Positions 23,181 to 33,885 of a stretch of 64,000 nt of DNA are shown piece by piece; the first letter of the stretch is position 1, and the number at the start of each line of letters is the position of its first letter. The position numbers and the translations under genes are program-made. Origin of the DNA: Anthostomella pinea (lineage: Eukaryota > Ascomycota > Sordariomycetes > Xylariales > Xylariaceae); NCBI GenBank assembly GCA_963556695.1, contig CAUWAG010000003.1, positions 6,882,001 to 6,946,000 of the forward strand. Reading direction: 5' to 3'. The notes under the pieces are model-generated. The model was not told the DNA's origin and made no database searches. It was given only the letters and a program-made list of their open reading frames with translations.

Positions 23181-23880
23181 GGTCCTTTCTCTTGTTCTGT
23201 CCTTTGCGCGACGTTTCGAGCTCAGCCGACAGTTCGTGGGCTGCGGGGTCCACTCGGAAGACACAAAGACAGCCTTACACGACAGAGGGATACTTGCTCC
23301 GATGCGCGCGGGAGACTGGGGAGGTCCTGTGCGGCCTGAATGGCCTGTGTGGCCTGTGTGGCCTGAATATGGGTTGCTCTCGCGGCGGAGTATCGTAATA
23401 ATGGAATGCTTTTGGTCAACTGTCAGACTGACTGTCAGCTCCAGTCCGAGGCGCAGACCAGCAAGCATCCAGGCAGCCTACATGTAGATAACGTTACAAC
23501 TTACCAGGTACTTCCCAGCCTAGGATTCAGGTAGGAAGACGGGACCCGCTGGGGATACCTCCAGACTCCAGTTTCCAGTGTGCAACCTCGTGTACTTGTA
23601 GCCCAGCTCAGATCTGATTGGTTGGCTGCCCGTATGGCCTTTTGTACTCGGAACAATGAAACAAATCGCTCCAAAGGATGTTTCAATTGTGGTCGCTCCT
23701 GCTGTTCAGGAGAACCTTCTGTGGATACTCCATGTATATGTAGGAAGTATGTATCCCACGCGCCCCGGCTAGTCTGACGATGTCTAAGGTAGTGCATGTA
23801 AGTACGTTCGTGTGGGGTTCTGATTCCGATGTGGCTGGCAGTTGCTCGTTGAGTCGTTGGTCAAAATGTGATCTATCTAA

Positions 23881-24252
23881 TGTAACCGGAATCAGCAGTC
23901 TGGAATAAGTGTAACATATGGCTAATGGATTAAACTTGCTTATTCTAGGGTGTTTATTCCATTAATATGAACATAGCTGTGAGCAGTATCCATCTGTATA
24001 TGTAAGCGGTATGTGGGGATCAGCCACGCTGTCGGGTCGTACAGGGACCCACAGGGCATCTAAGTGTATTCTACCACCAACAAACAGTCCATAGACCTTT
24101 TCCTGAATACAACAAACGCTGTCACGCTCATACTGCACTTATCGTTTCACGGATAATGCTCTCAATAGCATTACTATTCAAGGCTTGATAGAGGCATGAC
24201 GGACGGAGACTTATATGGGGGTGACTCTAGCTGAACATTGCAAAGCAATCAG
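23881..24252. repeat. Dispersed repeat, copy A (degraded)
   Basis: Two blocks match the copy at 56974-57155. The first (23881-23972) shares ACCGGAAT..GCA..GGAATAAG and GTTTATTCCA. The second (about 24170-24252) shares GGACGGAGACTT..., then GGTGACTC. Copy A has about 190 bp extra between the blocks. Several differences are C/T (CTAGGGTG here versus CCAGGGCG in copy B), consistent with RIP of this copy. No coding capacity is visible. Confidence 0.5.
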
Positions 24253-24692
24253 TTTCAACTTTACGTTTATAACGCACGTAGATGACATGGTAGACTTTGA
24301 TGCCGTGAGCAATGGAATGCCCAGCTGCTACCGTAATGAATTCTCACGCGGAACGATGCGACAACTCGTATGACTGTGAGTGGGAATAGTATTCACAGGG
24401 GCTCAAGGGTTTCTCCTACCTTACCTAGTTCACACCTCCGTACCTTACCTACCTAGATACAGTATATCTCAGTCGGACAAAAGGAGCGACAGCATCGTCA
24501 TTGGCGTCTACCAAACTTCCTCTTCTACAGCATGAGATATCAGACAGGCCTCCCCCGTACTTGCAGGATTCAGGAACTCGGCCAAATATCGTCACAACCA
24601 AACCTCGACGACGGCGCGAGGCTACCACTGACCAGCCGCCAGTGACCACTTCGATCTGTCCCGCTTGATCCTGCGGGGCATCTACCTAGATC

Positions 24693-25505
24693 TAGCCTAG
24701 GGCTCCGAGTAATACGTATTAGAGCCGGTTATACGGGTATTACCACGATACCCTATATTATACCCTGATACCCATAGTTAAGCTGTATAATAAGCCGTAT
24801 AACCGCGTATTAAGGGCAAGTCAACCTTTTTTTTACTGCATAACGCTGTATTTTGCATTCAGGTACAAGTTACGGCCACGGTCGGAGATCGATAGGTCGG
24901 TGCCAGCTAGTTGCAGTGGAAATTGCACCCAAATACGCTGGTGCAGACCTATGGGACTCTCGCCCCGACCGCAGCCATTACAACCTGGCAGTTGACGACC
25001 TAGACCTAACGGATGGACCAGATAGACAGAAATACCTTGGTTTAGGTGTATGTTAAGTGCGCTGGCAGGTACTGCGGTCGCAAGTCACTACAAGGTCGGC
25101 AGCTAGAACACTTTGGTACCTGAATAGCCCTGTATATACCGGGAAAACTTGTGCCTTGTGGGTAGCGGTTCCAGAATCAGGACCAAGGTCACGAATGGTG
25201 GCTATTGGTCTGGATTCTAGAAGTTGCTTGATTGAGAGAAAGGATGGGTGGTGTCCCCATCCTAGAAGTAGCTATCATCCCAGTTGGGTACGAATCTGGT
25301 ACAAGCGGGTACCAGTTGGGCTCCAAGGTACCTTGTACCTGGTCCGTGACCCATCCGTCATTGTGGCTGGAAATGGGATTGAAGAGCCACAAACTAGTAG
25401 CCCCGCTCCGTTATACGTATAAGGACTGATTATAACGATATTATATTGTATTATCCGTGTCATATCTGATACGTGTAATAGAAATCGGAGCCCTAATCTA
25501 GCCAC
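24693..25505. mobile_element. Candidate terminal-inverted-repeat element, ~0.8 kb, degraded
   Basis: The left end CTAGCCTAGGGCTCCGA (about 24695-24711) and the right end read in reverse complement, CTAGATTAGGGCTCCGA (about 25501-25485), agree at 15 of 17 positions. Similarity continues weakly inwards through ACGTATTAGA / ACGTATCAGA. Both ends are rich in TATA and TTATAC motifs while the centre is ordinary. No transposase frame is visible, so it would be a non-autonomous or RIP-damaged element. The exact ends and target duplication are unclear. Confidence 0.4.
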
Positions 25506-26993
25506 CATCTCCGGACCCCCCACATCTATTTTTGGCGAGGGCGCGGGCCTGCGCGGTCTTGACGCCTTAGCCTCCCCACAGGCTACGGCCCACGCCTCAC
25601 TGGCCACGGCCTACGAGCGACTCGCCGCCATCCATGGATACCTACCTACCTGCACGTCTCACCCGTTCGACACCAACAGCCTGAACCAGACAGGCCTCGC
25701 ATACGTCGCCAGATATCGTTAGAGTGTTTGGAACTTTTCCCGGCATCCTGATTCCTAATGACAGCCTTGGTCGGCATTCATGGTTTCGCCCCGTACCACC
25801 GGAGTTACGCCGCCGTGCATCACGATGCTCTATAAGTTCTGTTTAGCGTCACATGGAATCCGTCAACATGTTACGAACCATACTACTATAGTGACGCGTT
25901 TGCCTATCACAACCCGATCCCGCACCACTGGCCCCGCGTTAGGATCCCCGCGCTTGAGTTTTGCTCTGGTGACCTACGGGCAAACTTAAAATAAGTACTT
26001 TATTTGACTTTCAGGGGCTGAGCCTATTCCTCTCGAGGTGGGAAAACCTCGGGCTGGTCGAAGGAAGCCCATAGCTACTCCCAGTTATTAACTAGAGAGG
26101 AATGATCTTTTGACACAGACAGAACGATACAGTTGGTTGTGCACGATGGGTCTGTTATGCTCCATCCTTGCTTCGTCCCGATGGCTGCTTTTGCGCACAT
26201 ATAACTGTATTGTCCTGTCTGTGTCTATGTAAATGATATAGCCGTATCAATTTTGTTCTGCCACTGGCCGTCTGCTCGGCGCTAAACGTGGTTTTGACCT
26301 TCGCGCTCGGGAAACCAGGGTTCGATTTGGACTGGAGCAGTATGTGTCTTTTCTGGTCTTTCACGGAAAGCAGCCACGTAGACTCGAGGAAAACATACCA
26401 CACCTCATCCCAGACACCAATGCAGATTAAAGGTATACAGTATGCCAACATTGAATACCTTCGGATTCCTTTACCTACATGATTTTATACATGTAAGTAG
26501 ATAGACCTCAGCAGCTGGAGATATCTTTGATGGTTGGGGCCACGACGATCCGTCTATGTATGATGTCGGTCCGATAGCTCCGTAGGTTAATTCCCCCGGT
26601 GCTTCCAGCCACTAGGTATGAGATACCTCTATCATGTGAAACGGGAGCCTGACTTGAGAAGTCATCCACCTGGCATGCACTGGTTCTAGTTCGACTGACT
26701 ACATCGTGTGCCGACCATCCTACTCGGCATCAATCAACGATCAACCTTTGCAGCAAAGCTGGTCGTAGGGAATCGTGACTTATCACCCCAACCCACCCGT
26801 GGACATCTGGCCGTCCTATTGACGACTGCCTTCCAGTCGTTTCCCTACCTTTACCTATGTGGTAGTAGCGCGGTGCCAAAAGAGAAGCACTTTTTGGACC
26901 TTGGGAAAGAGTAAGCCATTTGCTTACGCCCAACTCACAATTCGCACCCGACGCCGCACCTCGCTCCAATCCACACCGCTGTGTTGAAGTGAG

Positions 26994-27032
26994 CAACAAG
27001 CAACAAGCAACAAGCAACAAGCAACAAGCAAC
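26994..27032 (+). repeat. (CAACAAG)5 heptamer repeat ending at the GH15 start codon
   Basis: Five perfect CAACAAG units and a partial sixth run directly into the start codon at 27033. In the mRNA this would be an unstructured, CAA-rich leader. Confidence 0.85.
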
Positions 27033-30000
27033 ATGGCGTCGAACAAGTGCAGCACCATGAATGTCTCGAAACGGGATGCCACGGGCTACCTGCCTATCGA
27101 GAACTATGGCATGATTGGCAACATGCGAACATGCGCTCTGGTCAGCATGGACGGAAGCGTCGGTAAGAGTTCTCTCATACCGGACCCTTGTCGCGGAGCA
27201 ATTGCTGACTGATGACCTCCTTACACCAGACTTCATGTGTTGGTATGATACTCTCTTCCTCTCATTGCACTGCCCTCGAGGAGACATATTCGAGACCTAC
27301 TTCGTCCGTGCCATGGCTTTGGGGTGGGAGGTCGTCAAGAAGAAGCAAGGCTGTATTAATCTCGTCTGCCTTGAAAGCCACAATTAACCAGGTCACTTGA
27401 GTTTGCCTGTGAGCTAAGCATGCTTATAGGCCTGACTTCGACTCCCCGTCGGTATTCTGTCGTCTTCTAGACAAGGACAAGGGTGGCTACTTTAGCATCG
27501 CTCCCCCCGATCCGTCGTCGTGCACCACCAAGCAGCAGTATCTTCCATCGTCTGCTATCCTACAGACCCGCTACATTCACGAGGACGGAGTTGTCGACCT
27601 TGCAGACTTCTTTCCACGTCCTAAGAACACCAATATCCTGGCTACCAGTCGTCCCCAAAATGCGTTTCGTCAGGCCAAGAGCGTCCCCGAGGAGCTCAAG
27701 AAATGGCTTGTCCGGCGTGCCGAATGCATTCGCGGGGAGCTTACGCTCGGTTGGTCTTAAGGCCTGCATTTCAAGTTCCGAGTTGCTGATCAAGTCTCAG
27801 ACGTCGAGGTGTTTCCGGCCTTTGACTACGGCAGGGAGTCTCATGAGACCACTATACTACGACCTATTCATAGCTCGGAGGATCTCCAGAGCAAGACCGT
27901 CACCTTTCACAGCAAGAATGAGAAGTTCCAGCTGGACGTTACAATCGATCATGGCTGCGGGGAACCTTCCACACACCCTGCTATCGTTTTCCAGAAGGTC
28001 CTGCGAGATGGCATGAAAGGCGAAGGTGTGGTTGCCAGTGTGACCCTACGAGAAGGCCAAGCTATCTCCTTCGTTCTTCGACAGGACACCGCGGATCATA
28101 TCACTCAGCCTATCACGACACCAATTCTTGACTTGCAGCAACACGACACGCAGATGTTCTGGTTCAACTGGCTGTCCAAGAGCAAATACAAGGGAGGTTG
28201 GCGTGAGGTGGTCACACGAAGTCTCATGATTCTCAAGATGTTGACTTATGAACCCACCGGTGCCATCGTCGCCGCGCCGACTTTCTCAATTCCAGAGGCA
28301 GTGGGTGGAGTACGGTTTGTTTCCCTTTTCTCGTGATGTACAGTAACAGACCATGCTAATCGAATCTAAAGCAACTGGGATTATCGATTTTCGTAAGTCC
28401 AATTTCGCGACATCACATGCAAGCCAGGCCACTTCTCGTTGGTCAGCACCGAAGCACCTGCCATGAGACCCGATGCAGCAGTCGACCTGATAAAATGCAC
28501 AAGCAGCTGGATCCACTCACTGTACCGGGATATATCTGGAACGACCACCGAGTCGCTGCTTTCCCTTCACAAATGAACTTGTCCCCCCTGCTAATCCACA
28601 AATTGCACGAGTGGTTCACAGGACTAATTCATCGATTATGTAGTTGGGTGCGAGATTCAAGCTTCACGATATATATTCTGCTTCGCATGGGCTTCACAGA
28701 CGAGGCCGATGCCTATATGGACTTCATCAACGACCGCTTTCGGAAGTCTACAACTGAAGACGGTGGATTGCCGATTATGTTCACCATCAGAGGCGACACA
28801 GACATCCCCGAACAGGAGCTTTCACACATGGATGGCTACAAAGGTAGCAAACCAGTGGTGCGTATTACAGCCTGTTACCTTGAAACACCCAAGTCGATGT
28901 CTCTTGAGTTTCGTTCCAGCTTCTAGTGCTAACCTCGCGGCAGAGAATTGGCAATGGAGCCGCATTCCACCAACAGTTTGACATCTATGGCGAGCTCATG
29001 GATGCTATCTACCTATACAACAAATACGGAAAGCCAGTCAGCTGGGACACCTGGGTATCTGTCCGAAAAATGCTGGGTAAGTTCTCAATCACACGCCACA
29101 AAAGAGCAGTGACTAACCTGAGTAGACCACGTACTTACCCTACTGGATCGTGAGTCGCGGATACATGGTGTTCTTGATCAGAAGGATTACTTACTCAGGG
29201 CCTCCTAGAACCCGATATGTCTATCTGGGAAGTCCGGAACCACAAGCAGCACTTTGTGTACTCCCAGGTTATGCTGTGGGTAGCCTTTGACCGTGGACTA
29301 CGCCTTGCAGAGAAGAGATGCCTACCGTGTCCAAACCGCAGCAAGTGGCTAGAGGCAAGAGATCACATCTACGAAGAAGTCATGGAGAAGGGTTCGTTGA
29401 TGTCTTGTGAAGAGACTTATACGTATACTGACAACAGGCAGGCTACAACACGGAGTTGCAGAGCTTCATCCAAAGCTACGAGAACAACACGGTGGTCGAC
29501 TCCTCCATCTTGATAGCACCTCTCGTATTTTTTATCACTCCGAACGACCCGAGGTTCCTGAACACGGTGGAACGCATTCTCCTTCCACCGGAGAAAGGGG
29601 GCCTTACCAGTGCCGGACTCGTACATCGGTACGACACCGAGATTGCAGATGACGGTAAGTTTCGGCCCCACGTTGACCTTCACCCCTAGCCTTCATCGTG
29701 TGTTCTATGTGCTATACTTCCATCGAACCTGCTTCTCTCCTCGTCGCATACGGAGTAACCTCTAATCAGCCCTACTAGGCGTGGGCGGCCGCGAGGGAGC
29801 CTTCTCCATGTGCACGTTCTGGCTAGTCGAAGCACTGACGCGCGCGGGCGTCTACGAGCGCGAGTATCTAGTGCGTGCCGTCAACATATTCGAGAACATG
29901 CTCAGCTTCTCGAACCACCTGTCGATGTTCTCGGAGGAGATTGCGCGATCCGGCGAGCAGCTCGGCAACACGCCCCAGGCTTTCAGCCATCTGGCTCTCA

Positions 30001-30050
30001 TCAGCGCCGCGTTCAACCTCGATCGCGCTATGAGCGGTGACAAGAGATGA
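27033..30050 (+). CDS. GH15 family trehalase/glucoamylase-like hydrolase (11 exons)
   Basis: Glycoside hydrolase family 15 protein of the cytosolic bacterial-like type (trehalase-like N-terminal domain plus (alpha/alpha)6 barrel). No signal peptide. Exons: 27033-27162, 27230-27242, 27430-27749, 27801-28314, 28372-28392, 28644-28857, 28944-29076, 29126-29149, 29209-29391, 29442-29654, 29779-30050. All ten junctions keep frame and give 678 residues. Diagnostic motifs appear only after splicing: [58 protein letters not shown] (R326-Y341), [10 protein letters not shown] with the likely general-acid Glu464, and [18 protein letters not shown] with the likely base Glu594. Exons of 13, 21 and 24 nt are unusual. 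Substrate is uncertain: trehalose or an alpha-glucan. It converges with a GH5 gene. Confidence 0.88.
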
Positions 30051-31061
30051 AGTCGTTTCATGCTACCTGGGGCTTGCCGCCGGGATTTGGCGTTCTCTGC
30101 GGATATGGTTGATGACAGGGCGACTTTTCGTGGTGAGGGTGAATAGAGGGCAAGTTGGGGAAGACGCTCGGCTCTATATCGGAGCTGCTGTCTCAAGGCA
30201 AGGGGTTGGGATCGTGTGGTGTGCGGTATGAACTGCTCCGGGGAGTTGCTCGGCTGAATTGATAGATTCGAGATGCGGCAATCAGTCTGATGATGAAGAT
30301 TCTCCTAGTCAAAACATGTACTAGAATGTCCCCCCTTTCGGGGACGCTCTAGTACTACGTACTTGGTAATTTGGACTACGTATCAACGACTTAAAGCATG
30401 TCCACGTCCATTACACCACGACTCATACTTTTTGCATTCGTGTTCTGACATCCTGGAGATCATGATTATGCCAGGCTAAAGGCTTAATCGATTGTAGATC
30501 AGTACCTATGCCTACACCCCGAAAAGACAAACGGGAGATAGGGATGTTGGTCTCGTACAGGCACCGGCGGCTCTTGGTATGTTTCCGCCAGCGGACATGG
30601 TCCAGTTTGTCTAGCCGTAGTACTACTTCTCTCGTTGCACCCTGGGCAGTCTGGTCAGAGAACAACGAGCCTCGGTTAACAAATCCTGACCCTTTGGCGT
30701 AATCATGGTATTCACATGTGCCCGACGCGAGGTGGTTAATATTAACTCATTTAATATCAGACATAGTGTTACATCACGTTCTCGGTTATCATCTCCTTTC
30801 AAGATCAACAGCTTTTCATACATAAAGTAGATACACCCGTTATCCAGAAGGTCGTATAACTCAGCACCCCATTTTATAGTCATGATGTTGGTATACCCAA
30901 CGCAGTAGGTCCCGCCTTTGCTCCAAGCTGTGTATATGCCCGCCTGGTACGATCCGTACGCCCCTTCCGCGGCAATGCTGACCCGGGAACTCGTTCTATA
31001 TGGATGCGAGGTAGATATATATATATAATGTGGACAGATGACGTTATATGTGCGCGCTTCC
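30051..31061. other. Convergent intergenic region with a strong hairpin
   Basis: This holds the 3' UTRs of the GH15 (+) and GH5 (-) genes. The notable feature is a near-perfect inverted repeat at 30318-30355. No gene is seen. Confidence 0.55.
30318..30355. other. 38-nt hairpin-forming inverted repeat
   Basis: The arms GTACTAGA and TCTAGTAC pair perfectly over 8 bp. After one A/C mismatch, TGTCCCC pairs with GGGGACG over seven more positions (one G-T), leaving a 6-nt loop. It lies about 270 nt after the GH15 stop, so it could fold in that 3' UTR or downstream. No U-run follows. Confidence 0.7.
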
Positions 31062-32351
31062 TTACTCTTCGTGCTCCTCTTCCTCCCCGTCGTCACCACC
31101 CCTATCATCACCCCACGTCCCCGCTATGAGCTGCGTCATGTCGCGCAGGCGGTAGTCCAGGATGGGCGTGACCCAGTCGTCCTGGATGATGGAGTAGCCC
31201 TCGACGCGGTTCTCGTGGGGCTTGCGCGGGTTGAGGGCCCAGTAGCCGAAGTCGGCGTCGATGCTCTTGAGGTAGCGCAGCAGGTTGGCCCAGTAGTTGG
31301 CGTCGCCCTCCCCCGGGTGGCGCGGGGCGCCGAACTCGCCGACCCAGACGGGCGCGACGTCGTCGTCGACGAGGTAGCCCCAGTTGCGGCGCATGGCCTG
31401 CACGAAGGAGGCGTAGCTGCGCTTGGCGTAGCGCCCTTCCTTGCTGCCCCAGCCCGACCACGCGTACACGTGCGCCGAGTAGACGAGGCGGTCGGCGACG
31501 TCGAGCTGCACCGGCCGCGCCCGCGCGCCCTGAAGGTCGTTGCCCGACTCGGTGCCCTCGACCACGATCAGCCAGTCCGGGTCCATGGCCAGCAGGCGGT
31601 TGCCGCACTTCTCGGCGGCCGTGGCCCAGCGGTTCCACGTCATGGTGCCCCAGACGCCGCGCACCTCGTTGCGCAGGTCGGCGCCGATGACGCGCTTGTT
31701 GCCGACGAAGCGCGCCATGATGGTCTCCCAGTGCTGGATCCAGTCCTCCTCGGACTGGCGCACGCGGCACAGGGGCCCCAGGTGGTCGTTGGCCCATCCG
31801 GCGTCGCACGGGTCGGCGCCGCAGCACCAGGTCGCGTGCGTGATGTGGTTGTTGACGATGACGGCGATGCCGGCGTCGGTCAGGGCCTCGACGCAGGCCT
31901 GGAAGACGTCGAGGGCGCGCCCGCCGACGAGGTCCGGGTTCGCGCTCAGCAGGTGCGGCAGGATCTCCGGGTTGGCCATGACCATCTCGTCGGCGTAGGG
32001 CATGCGCACGCTGTTGAAGCCCAGGCGGCGGATGGTGGCGGCGATGACGGACCGATGCACCACGTCCAGGCCGCCCGGGATGAACAGCTCGTCGCTGGCG
32101 CCGTACCAGTTGACGCTCGACAGCTTGAAGCGCCGCCCTGTCCGGTCGACGATGTCGCGGCCCCGCGTCCGCAGCGGGAAGGTGTAGGTCGCTATGCTCG
32201 ACTCCTCGATGAAGGGCGGCAGCGGGCGCTGGCTGAAGAGGACGGCGCCCGGGTCGGGGTTCCACGGGCGCTGCAGGGCGCCCTCGGCCTTCCACAGGTA
32301 GCTTACATAGCCGCCTATGATGAGGAAGCCGACGATGGCGATTTGGAACAT
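31062..32351 (-). CDS. Membrane-anchored GH5 family glycoside hydrolase
   Basis: Single-exon, very GC-rich gene, 429 residues. Residues 2-20 (FQIAIVGFLIIGGYVSYLW) form an N-terminal hydrophobic segment; with little before it and no obvious cleavage site it reads as a type II anchor. The rest fits a GH5 (cellulase-type) TIM barrel: SSVNWYGASDE near 78, GFNSVRMPYADEMV near 111, AVIVNNHIT near 163, LRNEV with likely acid/base Glu229, VYSAHVYAW near 290, and WVGEFGAP with likely nucleophile Glu339. The motif after the acid/base is NEV rather than the common NEP. The last ~15 residues are acidic (DDRGGDDGEEEEHEE). Substrate (beta-glucan or beta-mannan type) cannot be told from sequence alone. Confidence 0.87.
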   Translation of the reverse strand: MFQIAIVGFLIIGGYVSYLWKAEGALQRPWNPDPGAVLFSQRPLPPFIEESSIATYTFPLRTRGRDIVDRTGRRFKLSSVNWYGASDELFIPGGLDVVHRSVIAATIRRLGFNSVRMPYADEMVMANPEILPHLLSANPDLVGGRALDVFQACVEALTDAGIAVIVNNHITHATWCCGADPCDAGWANDHLGPLCRVRQSEEDWIQHWETIMARFVGNKRVIGADLRNEVRGVWGTMTWNRWATAAEKCGNRLLAMDPDWLIVVEGTESGNDLQGARARPVQLDVADRLVYSAHVYAWSGWGSKEGRYAKRSYASFVQAMRRNWGYLVDDDVAPVWVGEFGAPRHPGEGDANYWANLLRYLKSIDADFGYWALNPRKPHENRVEGYSIIQDDWVTPILDYRLRDMTQLIAGTWGDDRGGDDGEEEEHEE

Positions 32352-33885
32352 TTCGGGGGAGGGTGGAGGAAGCGGTGTCGGATGGAGGTGTCGGATTCCA
32401 AGCAGAGCTAATTGAGGTCTGCAACGTTGCTAAAATAGGAGTCCACAAGTGACCGTAGCATTGACAACATGGTTTGCCCGCCTGCGAGCCTGTTCGCCTG
32501 TAGTCGTCGAGAAGCAAGAGTGCTACAGATGGTTGAGAGAAGAGAGGATTGGGGATTTTGGAGCTGTCAGCATCCCCCAGCGGATGACTGACGTTGCTGG
32601 GAGCTGCGGACCCCACATGCATGAACTCGGTACCTACATATGTACATTCCAAGCTACAGGCATGACGACCTCAATCCTTGTGTTATAGCAGCCTACCTAG
32701 GTAGGTATCTTGGTGTATGATTCTTTTGATTCCCGTCATATAAAACGTCGAGTCAGACGAGAGCAGCTCTGCTCTGGCCACGTCATGGCAACTCTAGCGT
32801 TACGTGCCTGGATGGACTGCTGGACAACTCTCCATACCTAGTTTACAGAGCCGTTTCTCTACACCTTGCTCCATAAGACACATGGACAACAAGTGGCCGT
32901 CGAAGTAGCCAGAGTCATGAAGGGTTAGGAAGAATCATTGTTTAGCAAACGTAGAGTCATTGGTTATGAGTTGGGCTTTGTGAGTCGAGAAGACTCCATT
33001 TACATGATAACTGCTGGGGTTCTGCCCACTCAGGGGCTTATTACTACGTATAAAAGCAGTCGGTCTTGCTTGTCACACGAGAGACGCAACAGGCACATGC
33101 AAGGCCCTAACCCCCGCATCGTAGAGATTAAGGTAGCCAAAGAAGGCTGGCTCATCACCAAGACCACAAAGACCCGAAAGTATTGGGAACGACGAGAAGT
33201 AAATATGTATTTTTGACTTATGTTCGACGCTTAGCTCTTCCTCTTGGCCTAGTCATAAGGCGACCTATGTAACAACACCACCCGAGACTCGAGGGGGCAC
33301 ACTGGCGGTTGCCTAGCCTCGTTGCTTCATCGGACCGTGACTCTGCCCCGAGACGAGGAGCAGAGAATGACATCCCATTCATCCCCATCCTGGCCTCATC
33401 CGACATACCATTTCTTCCCGACCTCATCTCGTCAGACTCGTCCCGTCCTCGACACGTATCCACGTTATGAATACTAGGTATATGAACACAGCATCGTGAT
33501 CCCGTGTCCTTGAGATGACATTCTCATGTCATTTAAAACATAAACCCCCTCTCCTCCCAACCCCATCTCCACTATATCACCGCAGCGAAGACAAATCCAC
33601 GGGTGTAGGATAGGGCGCATCGTGCGCATGGCGAGACCTATCAGATACAAAAATAAAAATAAAGCCGGTCGCGAACAGATTTCCAGGAACGCCGCGCTTA
33701 ACCCCGAGACGTTTTTGTGTGAGAGCTCCAGACGGCATCGATACCTGCAAGGTATGTAATAGTAGTAGCAGCAAGGACACCAGACACAAAAAGTTTGTAC
33801 ATGGGGGCTTAGGTGGTGCTGGTCGGAATATGTATATATATTATGTCTGTTGTAACAATCGGCACTAGTGACACCCCTCGTCAAA
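32352..33885. other. Intergenic region between two minus-strand genes
   Basis: It carries the GH5 promoter and the receptor 3' UTR. ACCTAGGTAGGTA palindromic sequence occurs near 32694-32706. No gene is seen. Confidence 0.5.

Larger units (their letters stand above)
23023..27032. other. 4-kb gene-poor stretch with repeat remnants
   Basis: No convincing gene lies between the F-box gene (-) and the GH15 gene (+), which diverge here. It contains a degraded dispersed repeat (23881-24252), a candidate terminal-inverted-repeat element (24693-25505) with TATA-rich ends, and the two promoters. Remaining frames are short and unlike known proteins. Confidence 0.5.

Noticed and set aside
26270..26330. 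GGGTTCGA sequence resembling a tRNA B box
   Set aside because: No matching A box, acceptor stem or cloverleaf could be folded around it.
31038..32411. 457-residue open frame on the plus strand and a 514-residue frame on the minus strand over the GH5 gene
   Set aside because: Both are shadows of the GC-rich GH5 coding sequence; composition is repetitive (Val/Ala/Gly/Asp or Arg/Pro) and no domain is visible.
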